Assembly: GCA_020632925.1 (NCBI GenBank)
Contig: JACKER010000015.1
Coordinates: 62,001-126,000, forward strand
Source of the DNA: Alphaproteobacteria bacterium
Lineage (GTDB): Bacteria > Myxococcota_A > UBA796 > GCA-2862545
Direction of reading: 5' to 3'
DNA length: 64,000 nucleotides
The position numbers and the translations under genes were made by a program. This document shows positions 37,580 through 47,459 of this stretch, piece after piece (positions within the stretch are counted from its first letter, which is position 1; each line of letters starts with the position of its first letter). The notes beneath the pieces are model-generated. The model did not search any database, had not been told where the DNA came from, and saw only the letters and a program-made list of their open reading frames with translations.

Positions 37580-38902
37580 TTGGTTGCGCCGATCGTGCTC
37601 AAGCCGCGCTGGATCTGGACCGGGACCGAGCTGCTGACGGGTCGTTGCCTGGAGCTCCGCGACGGGGTGGTCGGCGCGATCGTGGCTGCGGAGGCCCATC
37701 CGGGCGTGCCCGAGGCCCCGGGTCGCCTGGTCTTGCCGGGCTTCGTCGACGCCCACTCCCACGCGTTCCAGCGCGCGTTCCGCGGGCACGTACAGTGGCG
37801 CCCCGCGGACCGCGACGACTTCTGGAGCTGGCGCGACCGGATGTACGCGACCGCGAACGGCCTCGCCCCCGAGGGGGTGCAGGCGGTCAGCGCGCTGACG
37901 TTCCTGGAGATGGCGGAGGCCGGGGTGACCACCGTCGGCGAGTTCCACTACCTCCACCACGCGCCCGACGGCACGCGCTACGACGACCCCGACGAGCTCG
38001 CGCTGCGGGTGCTCGCGGCGGCGGCGCAGGTCGGGATCCGGATCGTCCTGCTGCGGGTGGCGTACGCCCGAGCCGGCGCGGGCCTGGCTCCGCGCGACGA
38101 CCAGCGCCGCTTCTACGACCGGCGCCCCGACGACGTGCTCGATGCGCTCACGCGGCTCGGGAAGGACGCGCGGGTCGGGCTCGCGGCGCACTCGGTCCGT
38201 GCGCTGGACGGCGACTGGTTGCGCGAGCTGTCCGCCTGGCGGGGCGTCGTGCACGCGCACGTCTCCGAGCAGCCCGCGGAGAACGAGGCGTGCCTGCGCG
38301 AGCACGGCGAGGGTCCGCTGCGGGTGCTGGCGCGCGCGGGCCTCGTGTCGGATCGCTTCACGGCGGTCCACCTGACGCACCCGCTCGCCGGTGACGTGGA
38401 CCTGCTGGCCGAGGCGGGTGGTGCGATCGCGGTCTGCCCGTCGACCGAGCTCGATCTGGGCGACGGGTTCCTTCCCGTGGACGCGCGCACGCGCGCACGG
38501 TTGTGCGTGGGCAGCGACAGCCACGCCGCCATCGACCCGCTCGGGGAGGTGCGCACGCTCGAGCTGCACGGTCGCGCGCTGGCCGGGCGACGCAACGTGC
38601 TCGCGCCTCCGGGGGAGCGGCATGGCCTGGCGGCTCGGCTCCTGCGCGCGTGCACGCTGGAGGGCGACCTCGCGCTGGGGGGTATGGGGAAGGGCATCGC
38701 TGCGGGCGAGCCCGCCGACCTCGTGGTGCTCGATCTGGACCGTCCCGCGGCGGACGGCGTCCCACCGCTCGAGGCCGCGGTGTTCGACGGTGGCCCGGGC
38801 TGGGTGGACGAGGTCTGGGTGGGTGGACGCTGCCTGGTGGCCGGGGGACGGCACCTGGCCCGGGAGCAGGTGCGGCGCGCCGCGGCCCCGTTCCTCGGAT
38901 AG
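37580..38902 (+). CDS. hutF: Formimidoylglutamate deiminase
   Basis: 440-residue amidohydrolase of histidine breakdown: N-formimino-Glu to N-formyl-Glu. Signatures: VDAHSHAFQRAFRG (metal HxH 59-61), FWSWRDRMY, AGVTTVGEFHYLHH, VHAHVSEQPAENEACL, CPSTELDLGDG and GSDSHAAIDP. The TTG start at 37580 is preferred because of GGAGG eight bases upstream; no other hut genes are nearby. Confidence 0.9.
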   Translation: MVAPIVLKPRWIWTGTELLTGRCLELRDGVVGAIVAAEAHPGVPEAPGRLVLPGFVDAHSHAFQRAFRGHVQWRPADRDDFWSWRDRMYATANGLAPEGVQAVSALTFLEMAEAGVTTVGEFHYLHHAPDGTRYDDPDELALRVLAAAAQVGIRIVLLRVAYARAGAGLAPRDDQRRFYDRRPDDVLDALTRLGKDARVGLAAHSVRALDGDWLRELSAWRGVVHAHVSEQPAENEACLREHGEGPLRVLARAGLVSDRFTAVHLTHPLAGDVDLLAEAGGAIAVCPSTELDLGDGFLPVDARTRARLCVGSDSHAAIDPLGEVRTLELHGRALAGRRNVLAPPGERHGLAARLLRACTLEGDLALGGMGKGIAAGEPADLVVLDLDRPAADGVPPLEAAVFDGGPGWVDEVWVGGRCLVAGGRHLAREQVRRAAAPFLG

Positions 38903-38921
38903 AGGGCGCCCCGGAGGCCGG

Positions 38922-39320
38922 GTGGACCTGGGGATCGTCAGCGGGACCTACGTGATGACCGAACACTGGGAGGTCGTGCTCCCGGGCATGTTCCGGAAGT
39001 CGTTCGAGGACGAGGACCTCGTGCTGACGCGCACCGAGACCGAGATCCGCGTGGGGATCTGGGGCAACGACCAGGGCGCCACGACCGACGAGCGCGCGCG
39101 TTGGTTCGCGGAGGAGGCGGGCAGCAGCCGGCTGGACCCGGTGACGGAGCGCGACGGTGAGCTCCTGCGCGTCGGCTGGTTCACGCTGGAGGAGGGCGAG
39201 CGGGTCTTCGAGGGCTTCGTGCTCGACGACAGCGGCCACGTCCACGTGATCGGCAGCAGCGACGACGACGACGTGCTGCTGGCCTTCCTCCGCGGCATCC
39301 GGCACCACCAGGGTCACTGA
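38922..39320 (+). CDS. Hypothetical protein
   Basis: 132 residues from GTG 38922 (GGAGG upstream); ATG 38955 is an alternative. Acidic, cytoplasmic, with alternating strands (DLVLTRTETEIRVGIWG, LLRVGWFTLEEGERVFEGFVL, HVHVIGSS) that suggest a small mixed alpha/beta fold. It follows hutF by 19 bp and is probably in the same unit. No family recognised. Confidence 0.6.
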   Translation: MDLGIVSGTYVMTEHWEVVLPGMFRKSFEDEDLVLTRTETEIRVGIWGNDQGATTDERARWFAEEAGSSRLDPVTERDGELLRVGWFTLEEGERVFEGFVLDDSGHVHVIGSSDDDDVLLAFLRGIRHHQGH

Positions 39321-39327
39321 CCGTCGG

Positions 39328-40461
39328 TCAGCAGCAGGCCCGGCGGATCACGTCCTCTGCGATGTCGACCGCGCGCACCAGGTCCGCCGCGGGCACGAAC
39401 TCGTCCGCCTTGTGGGCCACCTCGATCGCCCCGGGTCCGAAGATCAGCGGCTGCATCCCCATCTTCGCCAGATTCCCGCCGTCGGTCGCGAACGTCGCTG
39501 CGCCGAGCCGCGGATCGTCGGCGTGGGTGCGGAGCAGCCCCTCGAGCGCGGTGCCCGCAGGCGTGAGCATCGACGGCGTCACCCGCAGGATCCGCCCGTG
39601 CACCGGGCACCCGTCGACCTCGCCACCGACGCGCCGTCGCAGCTCCTCCCACGGAACGTGCGGGTCCCGGCCGGGGAGGGGGCGGTAGCCGAGCTTGATC
39701 CGGCAGTGATCGGGGACCACGTTCAGCGCCACCCCGCCCTGGATCTCCGCGACGTTGAACGCGACCACCGGGTGATCCATCTCCGGCAGGTCGTCCACCG
39801 GGGAGGCCGCGAGCTCGGCGCCCAGGGCCGCGGCCTGCGCGACCACCCTGGAGGCGGCGACGATCGCGTTGCGACCGAGGTCCGGACGGCTCGAGTGCGC
39901 CGCCTGGCCCACCACCTCCAGCTCGGCGCCCACGTGCCCCGGGTGCATTCGCAGCACGCGCAGTCCCGTCGGCTCGCCGATCCAGCAGGCGCGGGGGAGG
40001 GGACGTCCCTGCCAGCGCGCGGCGAGCTGCGCCGAGCCGAGGCACCCGACCTCCTCGTCGTGCGTCCACACCAGGACGAGCTCGCGCCGGAACGCGTCCC
40101 GCGGGATCCGCGCCACCGCCAGGCAGACCGCCGCCAGGAAGCCCTTCATGTCGGCCGTTCCGCGGCCGAAGAGCTTCCCGTCGCGTTCGGTGACCACGAA
40201 CGGATCGCTGCTCCAGGGCTGCCCTTCCGTCGGCACGACGTCCATGTGGCCGCTGACGACCAACCCCGCGCCGTCGCCCTCGGATGGCCCGATCGACGCG
40301 ATCACCGTGCACTTGCCCGCCTCACCGGGCTCGAAGCGCTCCACGCGGAAGCCGGCCTCCTCGGCGCGGGTCGCGAGGTGCGCGGCCAGCTCCGTCAGCG
40401 GTCGGTTCGACACGGTCGGGAACGCGACCAGCCTACGAAGCTCCTCCACCACCGGCACCAT
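39328..40461 (-). CDS. argE: M20-family deacylase, probable acetylornithine deacetylase
   Basis: 377 residues. Zinc ligands and motifs of the ArgE/DapE group: SGHMDVVP (His72, Asp74), FGRGTADMKG, WTHDEEVG and a dimerisation lid domain from about 180 to 290. ArgE splits N-acetylornithine; other N-acyl amino acids are possible. The AGGAGG used for translation lies inside the Glu codons that end the upstream gene, with which it overlaps by 29 bp. Confidence 0.85.
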   Translation of the reverse strand: MVPVVEELRRLVAFPTVSNRPLTELAAHLATRAEEAGFRVERFEPGEAGKCTVIASIGPSEGDGAGLVVSGHMDVVPTEGQPWSSDPFVVTERDGKLFGRGTADMKGFLAAVCLAVARIPRDAFRRELVLVWTHDEEVGCLGSAQLAARWQGRPLPRACWIGEPTGLRVLRMHPGHVGAELEVVGQAAHSSRPDLGRNAIVAASRVVAQAAALGAELAASPVDDLPEMDHPVVAFNVAEIQGGVALNVVPDHCRIKLGYRPLPGRDPHVPWEELRRRVGGEVDGCPVHGRILRVTPSMLTPAGTALEGLLRTHADDPRLGAATFATDGGNLAKMGMQPLIFGPGAIEVAHKADEFVPAADLVRAVDIAEDVIRRACC

Positions 40462-41116
40462 CGGCGTCGTCCTCCTCTTCTTCTTCCTCCTCCTCTTCCT
40501 CCCACCACAGGATCCGCTGGGCGTCGGGCGTGCCCGGCGGCTTCGTCTCCTCGTGCTGGATCGCGGCCAGCAGCTGCGTGATGGGCTGGGGTTCGGCGCA
40601 GGAACCGGCCGTGGGGGCCATGGCCACGATGCGCGCGAGCTCGGAGGTGTCGGGGCGCTCCTCCATCTGGGAGCGGTCCACCAGGTTCGTCATCTGGTCG
40701 ATGGTCTTCTGCTGCTGGTCCACGGCGTCCTCGACCAGCTTCTGTCCCTTGCGCAGGTCGCCCCGGCAGATCGCGTCCACCGCCTGCTCGTAGATCCGCG
40801 CCGCGTCGTGCCAGCGGGTGGGGTCGGGAGGGGTCACCCCCGGTCCCGCGCGCCAGAACTCGAAGCTCGCCTGCTTCTTCGAGAGGTCGACCTCCTGTTG
40901 CTGCGCGCCGTTGATGGTGTGGAGCTGCTGCAGGACGAACGCGAGCATCTCGTCGCGCGTGGCGTTGCCGGCCTCGATGCGCTTCGTGATCTCGTCGTTT
41001 CCGAGACGCTTCGCGAGCTCCTGGATCTTGCTCTGCGCCGTGCGCGCGGTGTCGGTGGAGACCGTGGCCGCGCCACCTCCCTTCTGCTGCCGAGCCTTGG
41101 CGCCACCGTCCCGCAC
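40433..41116 (-). CDS. Coiled-coil protein with poly-Glu tail, unknown function
   Basis: 227 residues from GTG 41116; another GTG at 41140 would add eight residues. A helical region (about 20-85, TARTAQSKIQELAKRL, FVLQQLHTINGAQQQEVDLSKKQ) and a middle helix (IYEQAVDAICRGDLRKGQKLVEDAVDQQQKTIDQMTNLVD) precede a tail with WWE followed by nine or ten more Glu residues and a Gly-rich end. It faces the eCIS operon head-to-head across a 205 bp gap, so shared control is possible. No family recognised. Confidence 0.6.
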   Translation of the reverse strand: MRDGGAKARQQKGGGAATVSTDTARTAQSKIQELAKRLGNDEITKRIEAGNATRDEMLAFVLQQLHTINGAQQQEVDLSKKQASFEFWRAGPGVTPPDPTRWHDAARIYEQAVDAICRGDLRKGQKLVEDAVDQQQKTIDQMTNLVDRSQMEERPDTSELARIVAMAPTAGSCAEPQPITQLLAAIQHEETKPPGTPDAQRILWWEEEEEEEEEEDDADGAGGGGAS

Positions 41117-41321
41117 GCCGCGAGCGTACCACCCGATCACGTCCGCCCTGGCGATCGTCGTCCGAAGCGGCGATCTCGCGGCAGGATTCGGGTGGCGACA
41201 ATCGCTGGCTTCGAACGTCAATAAAACCGAGCGCTCCGCGGTCGCGGAGCAAGTCGATCGAAATGCCCCCTTGATCTCACGGGTCGGCCCGTCGAGGATC
41301 GCCGTCCCCCCAAGGATCGGC

Positions 41322-41861
41322 ATGACCGGCGACCACACCCTCCCACCGACCGAACCGGCGCTCCCGCCGGGTGCAGCCACGGCCTCCGGGCCGCGTCGTC
41401 GTGCGGAAGAGCGTGCCCGCTTCGGCCCTCCCCAGTTCACCCACTGGGAACGCCGCGAGCCCGTCCATCGGCTGGGGGAGCGCTGGGTGGAGGAGCCCGC
41501 GCCCCGTCCGGCTCCCGGCGATCGCCTCGGGTTCCACCCCGACGCGGTGCGCAAGCTCGAGCCGAAGGAGCCGGTCCGACCCGAGCCGAACGCGCCGCTC
41601 CTCAAGCGGGTCGTGCGCTCGCCGTACGCCATGAGCCCCACGCAGGTCGTGCGCGTCACGATCCGCGAGGAGTCCCCCACGGCCGAGCCGCGTCAGCCCC
41701 ACGAGCGGCCGACCGCCGCGTACCGCGAGCTGCTCGCCGACCTGACCCTGAAGAGCCCGATGCGGTCGTCGCCGCACCGCCCGGAGCCGCGTCCGCGTCC
41801 GCGGATGCTCCCGAACCAGCCGCGCGGCGACCACGATCCCTTCCCCGAGGAGGGTCCGTGA
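41322..41861 (+). CDS. Pro/Arg-rich disordered protein heading the eCIS operon
   Basis: 179 residues from ATG 41322, with AAGGA seven bases upstream. Rich in Pro, Arg and Glu, without hydrophobic core; probably unfolded alone. Short conserved-looking elements are PPQFTHWERREPVHRLG and RVVRSPYAMSPTQVVRVTIREE. It overlaps the DUF4255 gene by GTGA, so it is translated as part of the CIS operon. Possible roles: adaptor for the cap or sheath, or regulator. No family recognised. Confidence 0.6.
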   Translation: MTGDHTLPPTEPALPPGAATASGPRRRAEERARFGPPQFTHWERREPVHRLGERWVEEPAPRPAPGDRLGFHPDAVRKLEPKEPVRPEPNAPLLKRVVRSPYAMSPTQVVRVTIREESPTAEPRQPHERPTAAYRELLADLTLKSPMRSSPHRPEPRPRPRMLPNQPRGDHDPFPEEGP

Positions 41862-42766
41862 CCGACTCGCGTCAGCGCACGCTCCCGCCGAACTTCTCGT
41901 CCGGTCCGGTCCAGGGGCAGAACATCATCGGCGAGATCACGGAGGCGATGCACCGCTTCCTGCTCGACGGTTGGACCTCCGACACCCAGCCTCCCCGCAT
42001 CGAGGAAGACCTCTCCTTCGAGCCGAAGGATCGCGAGGAGGTCATCTACGTCTACATGTACCGGGTGGCCCAGAACACGGCGCTGATGAACAGCAAGCAC
42101 TGGCGCCCGGCGAAGATCAACCTGCGCCTCAAGGGTGCGGGCCAGCGGACCAGCGCGACCGACATCTACTACGAGCGGCCCCCGCTGTACCTGAACGTCT
42201 TCTACCTGCTCGCGGTGCACAGCAAGTTCCGGTCGGACGCCGAGCGCCTGATGGGCTGGTTGCTGATGCGGCTGTACGACGCGACGCACCTCGTGTACCG
42301 TCCGCGGAAGTACTACCTCCCCGACGGTCGGGTGGTGGATTCGACCGGGGCCGAATGGTCGATGGACGCCGACGGGGACGACGTGATCATGGAGAAGGTG
42401 GGTGTCACCCTGGTCGACGATCTGACCATGGGCGACGCCATCCACTTCTGTACGATCCACGAGGCACCGTTCCGGCCGTTCGTGACGTTCCGCGCCCAGT
42501 GCGCGATGGAAGGCGCCCTGCTCTCGGGTCCGCCGACCATCGTGCGGCACCAGCGCGCCAGGCTCATGCCCCCCGAAGAGCCACCCGAGCACCCGAGCGG
42601 CCGCATGAAGTCCGGCCGCCTGGATCTGCCGGCACGCCCCAAGATGCACATCGGGCCACCCGGGTTCGGGTACCGGCCCATCCCCGACGAAGACGAGCCT
42701 GCTCCCGAAGACCCCAACGATCCCGACAACTTCGCCACCGGCGAACATCCAGACAGCGAGGACTAG
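41858..42766 (+). CDS. DUF4255/Pvc16-like tail terminator (cap) protein
   Basis: 302 residues. The N-terminal 180 residues fit the DUF4255 (Pvc16 N-terminal) domain: IGEITEAMHRFLLDG, EEVIYVYMYRVAQNTALMN, PPLYLNVFYLLAVHSKFRSDAERLMGWLLM. In Afp/PVC this protein caps the tube and sheath end. A Pro-rich acidic tail (about 230-302) is an addition. It starts at GTG 41858 overlapping the gene before and is 5 bp ahead of the sheath gene. Confidence 0.85.
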   Translation: MTDSRQRTLPPNFSSGPVQGQNIIGEITEAMHRFLLDGWTSDTQPPRIEEDLSFEPKDREEVIYVYMYRVAQNTALMNSKHWRPAKINLRLKGAGQRTSATDIYYERPPLYLNVFYLLAVHSKFRSDAERLMGWLLMRLYDATHLVYRPRKYYLPDGRVVDSTGAEWSMDADGDDVIMEKVGVTLVDDLTMGDAIHFCTIHEAPFRPFVTFRAQCAMEGALLSGPPTIVRHQRARLMPPEEPPEHPSGRMKSGRLDLPARPKMHIGPPGFGYRPIPDEDEPAPEDPNDPDNFATGEHPDSED

Positions 42767-42771
42767 CCGAA

Positions 42772-44559
<1,788 letters not shown>

Positions 44560-44605
44560 GCCAGACCCTCCTCGCCGGGTCCGGTCCGCCGGATCCGGTG
44601 CGTCA

Positions 44606-44633
44606 CGCCCTCGGGAGCTTCCTCCCGGGGGCG
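44606..44633 (+). terminator. Stem-loop after the long sheath gene
   Basis: A 12 bp stem (44606-44617 with 44622-44633, one G-T pair) and a 4-base loop, followed by TCGTCGTTTCG. It sits 47 bp after the sheath stop and probably ends or reduces transcription before the tube gene. Confidence 0.65.
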
Positions 44634-44702
44634 TCGTCGTTTCGGGAGGGGCCGCGCCGCGGCTCCGGACGTGGAGATCGCGCGGAGATCCTGGGATGTA
44701 TC

Positions 44703-44751
44703 GAAAAAAGATCCGGAATGAGGCCTGTAATCACGTATCCGTACTTTTTTC
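44703..44751 (+). promoter_or_regulatory. AT-rich inverted repeat upstream of the tube gene
   Basis: GAAAAAAG (44703-44710) and CTTTTTTC (44744-44751) are exact inverted copies 33 bp apart, in one of the few AT-rich patches of the window. It lies in the 342 bp gene-free interval 44560-44901. It could be an operator or an UP-like element; no known binding consensus was matched. Confidence 0.4.
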
Positions 44752-44762
44752 TTCGGACCCCC

Positions 44763-44792
44763 TGCACAACGAGCGACGACTCCCGGTATTCT
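44763..44792 (+). promoter_or_regulatory. Candidate sigma70-like promoter of the tube gene
   Basis: TGCACA (44763-44768) and TATTCT (44787-44792) each match four of six consensus bases with an 18 bp spacer. The transcript would start near 44800 and have a leader of about 100 bases with hairpins. The location after a terminator and before a highly demanded structural gene supports it. Confidence 0.45.
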
Positions 44793-44799
44793 CTCGTTG

Positions 44800-44835
44800 G
44801 TGCCGGGCCCTGGTGGCACCCAAAAAACAGGGCCC
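44800..44835 (+). promoter_or_regulatory. Structured 5' leader of the tube gene with two exclusive hairpins
   Basis: GGGCCCTG (44805-44812) pairs with CAGGGCCC (44828-44835); alternatively GTGCC (44800-44804) pairs with GGCAC (44815-44819). The two hairpins overlap and cannot form together, as in attenuators or stability switches. A run of six A (44822-44827) lies in the loop of the first. Confidence 0.4.
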
Positions 44836-44901
44836 GTCCCCGCGAACCCCTCCGGCAGCCACCACCGAAGGTCAAACCGCAAACGACAGTGAGGCCAACC
44901 C

Positions 44902-45351
44902 ATGCCGACCGAGGAGCTCTTCGGAGCCTACAACTTCCTGCTCGAGATTTCCGGCGTCACCCCGGACAGCAAGACCATCATCGGCGGTTTCAAGAGCGTG
45001 TCCGGCATGGACTCGGAGACCGAGGTCATCGAGTTCAAGCAGGGTAACGACCTCGTCATCCGGAAGAAGCCGGGTCGTACGACCTACGCCAACATCGTCC
45101 TCGAGCGCGGCTACACCGCGACCGACGACCTCTGGAAGTGGCGGAAGAACATCGAGGACGGCATCATCGACCGTCGCTCCGGCACCCTGACCTGCCTGGA
45201 TCAGGACCTCAACACCATCGTCGCCCAGTACAACTTCTACGAGGCGTGGCCCTGCAAGTGGTACGTCCCGGAGCAGAACTCCGAGGCCTCGGAGATGGCG
45301 ATCGAGAAGGTCGAGATCGCGGTCGAGAAGGTCGAGCGCGTCCTGCGCTGA
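44902..45351 (+). CDS. Inner tube protein (gp19/Afp1-like)
   Basis: 149 residues, the normal length. FGAYNFLLEISGVTPD, GFKSVSGMDSETEVIEFKQGND, RKKPGRTTYANIVLERG, WKWRKNIEDG and a final EKVEIAVEKVERV are classical for CIS tube proteins, which stack as hexamers inside the sheath. It has its own promoter region and a strong terminator, so it can be made in excess of baseplate proteins. Only one such tube gene is present in the window. Confidence 0.94.
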   Translation: MPTEELFGAYNFLLEISGVTPDSKTIIGGFKSVSGMDSETEVIEFKQGNDLVIRKKPGRTTYANIVLERGYTATDDLWKWRKNIEDGIIDRRSGTLTCLDQDLNTIVAQYNFYEAWPCKWYVPEQNSEASEMAIEKVEIAVEKVERVLR

Positions 45352-45360
45352 TCTCGGTCG

Positions 45361-45451
45361 TTCCCGGGTCAAGGCCCGGGAACTCCGGTGGGGAGTCGAT
45401 CCCCACGAACATGAGCCCCCGAGAGGATCCCTCTCGGGGGCTCTTGTTTTT
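45361..45451 (+). terminator. Triple hairpin ending in a strong intrinsic terminator after the tube gene
   Basis: Three successive stem-loops: TTCCCGGG/CCCGGGAA (45361-45382), TGGGGA/TCCCCA (45389-45405), and a perfect 13 bp stem GAGCCCCCGAGAG/CTCTCGGGGGCTC (45413-45425 with 45431-45443) followed by TTGTTTTT. The last is a textbook rho-independent terminator; the first two may protect the tube mRNA from 3' decay. Confidence 0.85.
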
Positions 45452-45548
45452 GGGCCGGGAAACGCATCGTTCGGCGATCGTACGAGCTGCCGCGTGATCC
45501 GGTGTGTCCTGTGGTATGGTCCGGCCCCGCTCAGGGAGAGGGTCGTCC

Positions 45549-45911
45549 ATGGAGTTCAAGACCGAGTACGAGTTCGTGTTGCCCCGCGGCTATGTCGACG
45601 CCGATGGCAACGTCCACCGCGAGGGCGCGATGCGCCTCGCCAACGCCAAGGACGAGATCGTCCCGCTCAACGACCTTCGGGTGCAGCGGAACCGTGCCTA
45701 CCTGATCATCGTCCTGCTGTCCCGGGTCATCACCCGGCTCGGCGACCTCCACGAGGTCACGGCGAACCACATCGAGAACCTGTTCGCAGGTGATCTGCGC
45801 TTCCTCGAAGAGATGTACAACCGCATCAACGAGGACGAGGCGATGGTCCAGGTGACCTGCCCCGAGTGTGGCGCCCGGTTCGAGAAGGAGTTCGGCCGCC
45901 TGGGGGAATAG
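45549..45911 (+). CDS. Small CIS assembly protein with CxxC motif
   Basis: 120 residues from ATG 45549 (GGGAGAGG upstream). FKTEYEFVLPRGYVDADGNVHREGAMRLANAKDE is typical of the small protein encoded after the tube in eCIS loci, comparable to phage tail assembly chaperones. The middle is helical. Near the end CPECGARFEKEF (Cys104, Cys107) gives half a zinc site, possibly completed by a partner or dimer. One base overlaps the next gene. Confidence 0.75.
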   Translation: MEFKTEYEFVLPRGYVDADGNVHREGAMRLANAKDEIVPLNDLRVQRNRAYLIIVLLSRVITRLGDLHEVTANHIENLFAGDLRFLEEMYNRINEDEAMVQVTCPECGARFEKEFGRLGE

Positions 45912-46069
45912 TGAGCTACCCCCTTGAAAACATCTTCAAGGAGGTAGCGTTCCTCGCGTACCATTTCCATTGGTCCCGCGAGACGCTTCTGGAGATGACG
46001 CACAAGGAGCGTCATCAGTGGGTGAAGGAAGTGTCCGAGATCAACGACAAGATCAACAAGTCGCGGTGA
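45911..46069 (+). CDS. DUF6760-like small CIS protein
   Basis: 52 residues from GTG 45911, sharing one base with the previous TAG stop. PLENIFKEVAFLAYHFHWSR followed by LLEMTHKERHQWVKEVSEIN is the pattern of the short helical proteins that follow the assembly chaperone in eCIS and some phage tails. It probably acts with the preceding protein in tube or sheath assembly, like a split tail chaperone pair. The second sheath begins 4 bp later. Confidence 0.7.
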   Translation: MSYPLENIFKEVAFLAYHFHWSRETLLEMTHKERHQWVKEVSEINDKINKSR

Positions 46070-46073
46070 CCTG

Positions 46074-47249
46074 ATGCGGCCTGGCATCCTGATCCAGCAC
46101 GCCCACGAGCAGCGGGGCGACACCGACCTCGTCCGGAGTGACGTGACGGGGTTCATCGGGGTCATCCCCAAGCGCCGTTGGCCGCGCGGCGCCGGTGTCG
46201 GCGACTTCATCGACCAGCCGCTCGCCTCCTTCGGTGAGCTCGGGCACACCGAGGTGGCGCAGCTGGTGGACCCCGTGACGGTGAACGCCGTCCAGCAGTT
46301 CTTCGAGAACGGTGGCGCCCGCTGCCACATCATCGCGCTGTGCGTCGAGTCGGAGCGCGAGATCACCGAGGTCAGCGCCTTCGATCGCACCTACCGCAGC
46401 GTGTTCGACCACCTGCGGGGAGAGGAGAACCTCGGGCTGCTGGCGTTCCCACTCCTCGCGTACCTCCCGATCACCGTGGACCGATCTGGCGTGGACGTTC
46501 CCGCCGCCGAGGTGATCCAGCTCTTCGCGGACCACTGTCGGGAGATGAACAACCGCTTCCTCGTGGTCGATCCTCCCCAGGATCTGCACGACGTGGCGCT
46601 GATGGCATGGACGCAGGAGCTCCGTACACGCCTCGGTGAGTCGGCCAGCTTCGCCGCCATCTACTACCCGTGGCTGATGAACGGCGACGAGACCAGCCCG
46701 CCGTCGGGCGCCGTGTGCGGGATCTACGCGCGGGTCGAGATCGAGCACCAGCCCTTCGGCATGAAGTGGCCCCCGGCGAACCAGCTGATCCGCGGCATGA
46801 CGCACCCGGCGGTGGAGATCCGTTGGCGCGAGGCCGATCGGTTCCTCGAGGCGCACATCAATCCGATCCTGACCCAGCCGTCGCGCGGCGTGGTGGTCTG
46901 GGGTGCGCGGACGCTCTCGCGCGACCCGCGGTGGACGCACATCAACTCGCGTCGGATCGCCTCCGTCGTCGCGGAACAGCTCCGTCGGGACTCCGAGTGG
47001 GTCGTGTTCGAGACGCAGCGCCCCGAGCTGTGGGAGATCGTCGCTCGCACGGTGCGCACGCGCCTGGACCAGATGTGGTCCACCGGGCTGCTCACCGGGG
47101 AACAGGCCGGCACCGAGTACGACGTCCAGTGCGACGCCGAGCTGAATCCGCCCGAGGTCCGCGACGCCGGCCAGGTGAACGTCCGCGTGCTCATGCGTCC
47201 GATCTCCACCACGGAGTTCATCGTGGTGGAGCTCCGTCTCGGCGAGTGA
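46074..47249 (+). CDS. Second contractile sheath protein, short form
   Basis: 391 residues. It shares with the long sheath the C-terminal core: PPSGAVCGIYARVEIEHQPFGMKWPPANQLIRG, GVVVWGARTLSRDPRWTHINSRR, WVVFETQRPELW, AGQVNVRVLMRPISTTEFIVVEL. The N-terminus (RPGILIQHAHEQ, VTGFIGVIPKRRW) lacks the large insertion of the long form. eCIS often have two or three sheath paralogues, one of them at the baseplate end; this is the likely baseplate-proximal ring. Confidence 0.88.
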   Translation: MRPGILIQHAHEQRGDTDLVRSDVTGFIGVIPKRRWPRGAGVGDFIDQPLASFGELGHTEVAQLVDPVTVNAVQQFFENGGARCHIIALCVESEREITEVSAFDRTYRSVFDHLRGEENLGLLAFPLLAYLPITVDRSGVDVPAAEVIQLFADHCREMNNRFLVVDPPQDLHDVALMAWTQELRTRLGESASFAAIYYPWLMNGDETSPPSGAVCGIYARVEIEHQPFGMKWPPANQLIRGMTHPAVEIRWREADRFLEAHINPILTQPSRGVVVWGARTLSRDPRWTHINSRRIASVVAEQLRRDSEWVVFETQRPELWEIVARTVRTRLDQMWSTGLLTGEQAGTEYDVQCDAELNPPEVRDAGQVNVRVLMRPISTTEFIVVELRLGE

Positions 47250-47459
47250 CCCGGACGCGCCACGAGATCGACGGACCCGAATCGTCTTCCGGCGGCGCTC
47301 ACGATTCGCGCGAACCCCGATGCTGACGGGATCCGTGCGAGATCGTCACAACCTTTGTTGTCGGACCTCCCCGTGACGCGTCGTGTCGTGTACGATGGTG
47401 ATCGTCTCGGGGATTCGTCTCGAGACACGGACTGAGCCCCAGCTTCCGGGAATGGCCCC

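Noticed and set aside
47348..47361. Small ACAAC-CTTT-GTTGT inverted repeat and TACGAT -10-like box before the giant gene
   Set aside because: Short arms and no matching -35 box; could be chance, so not listed as a promoter.
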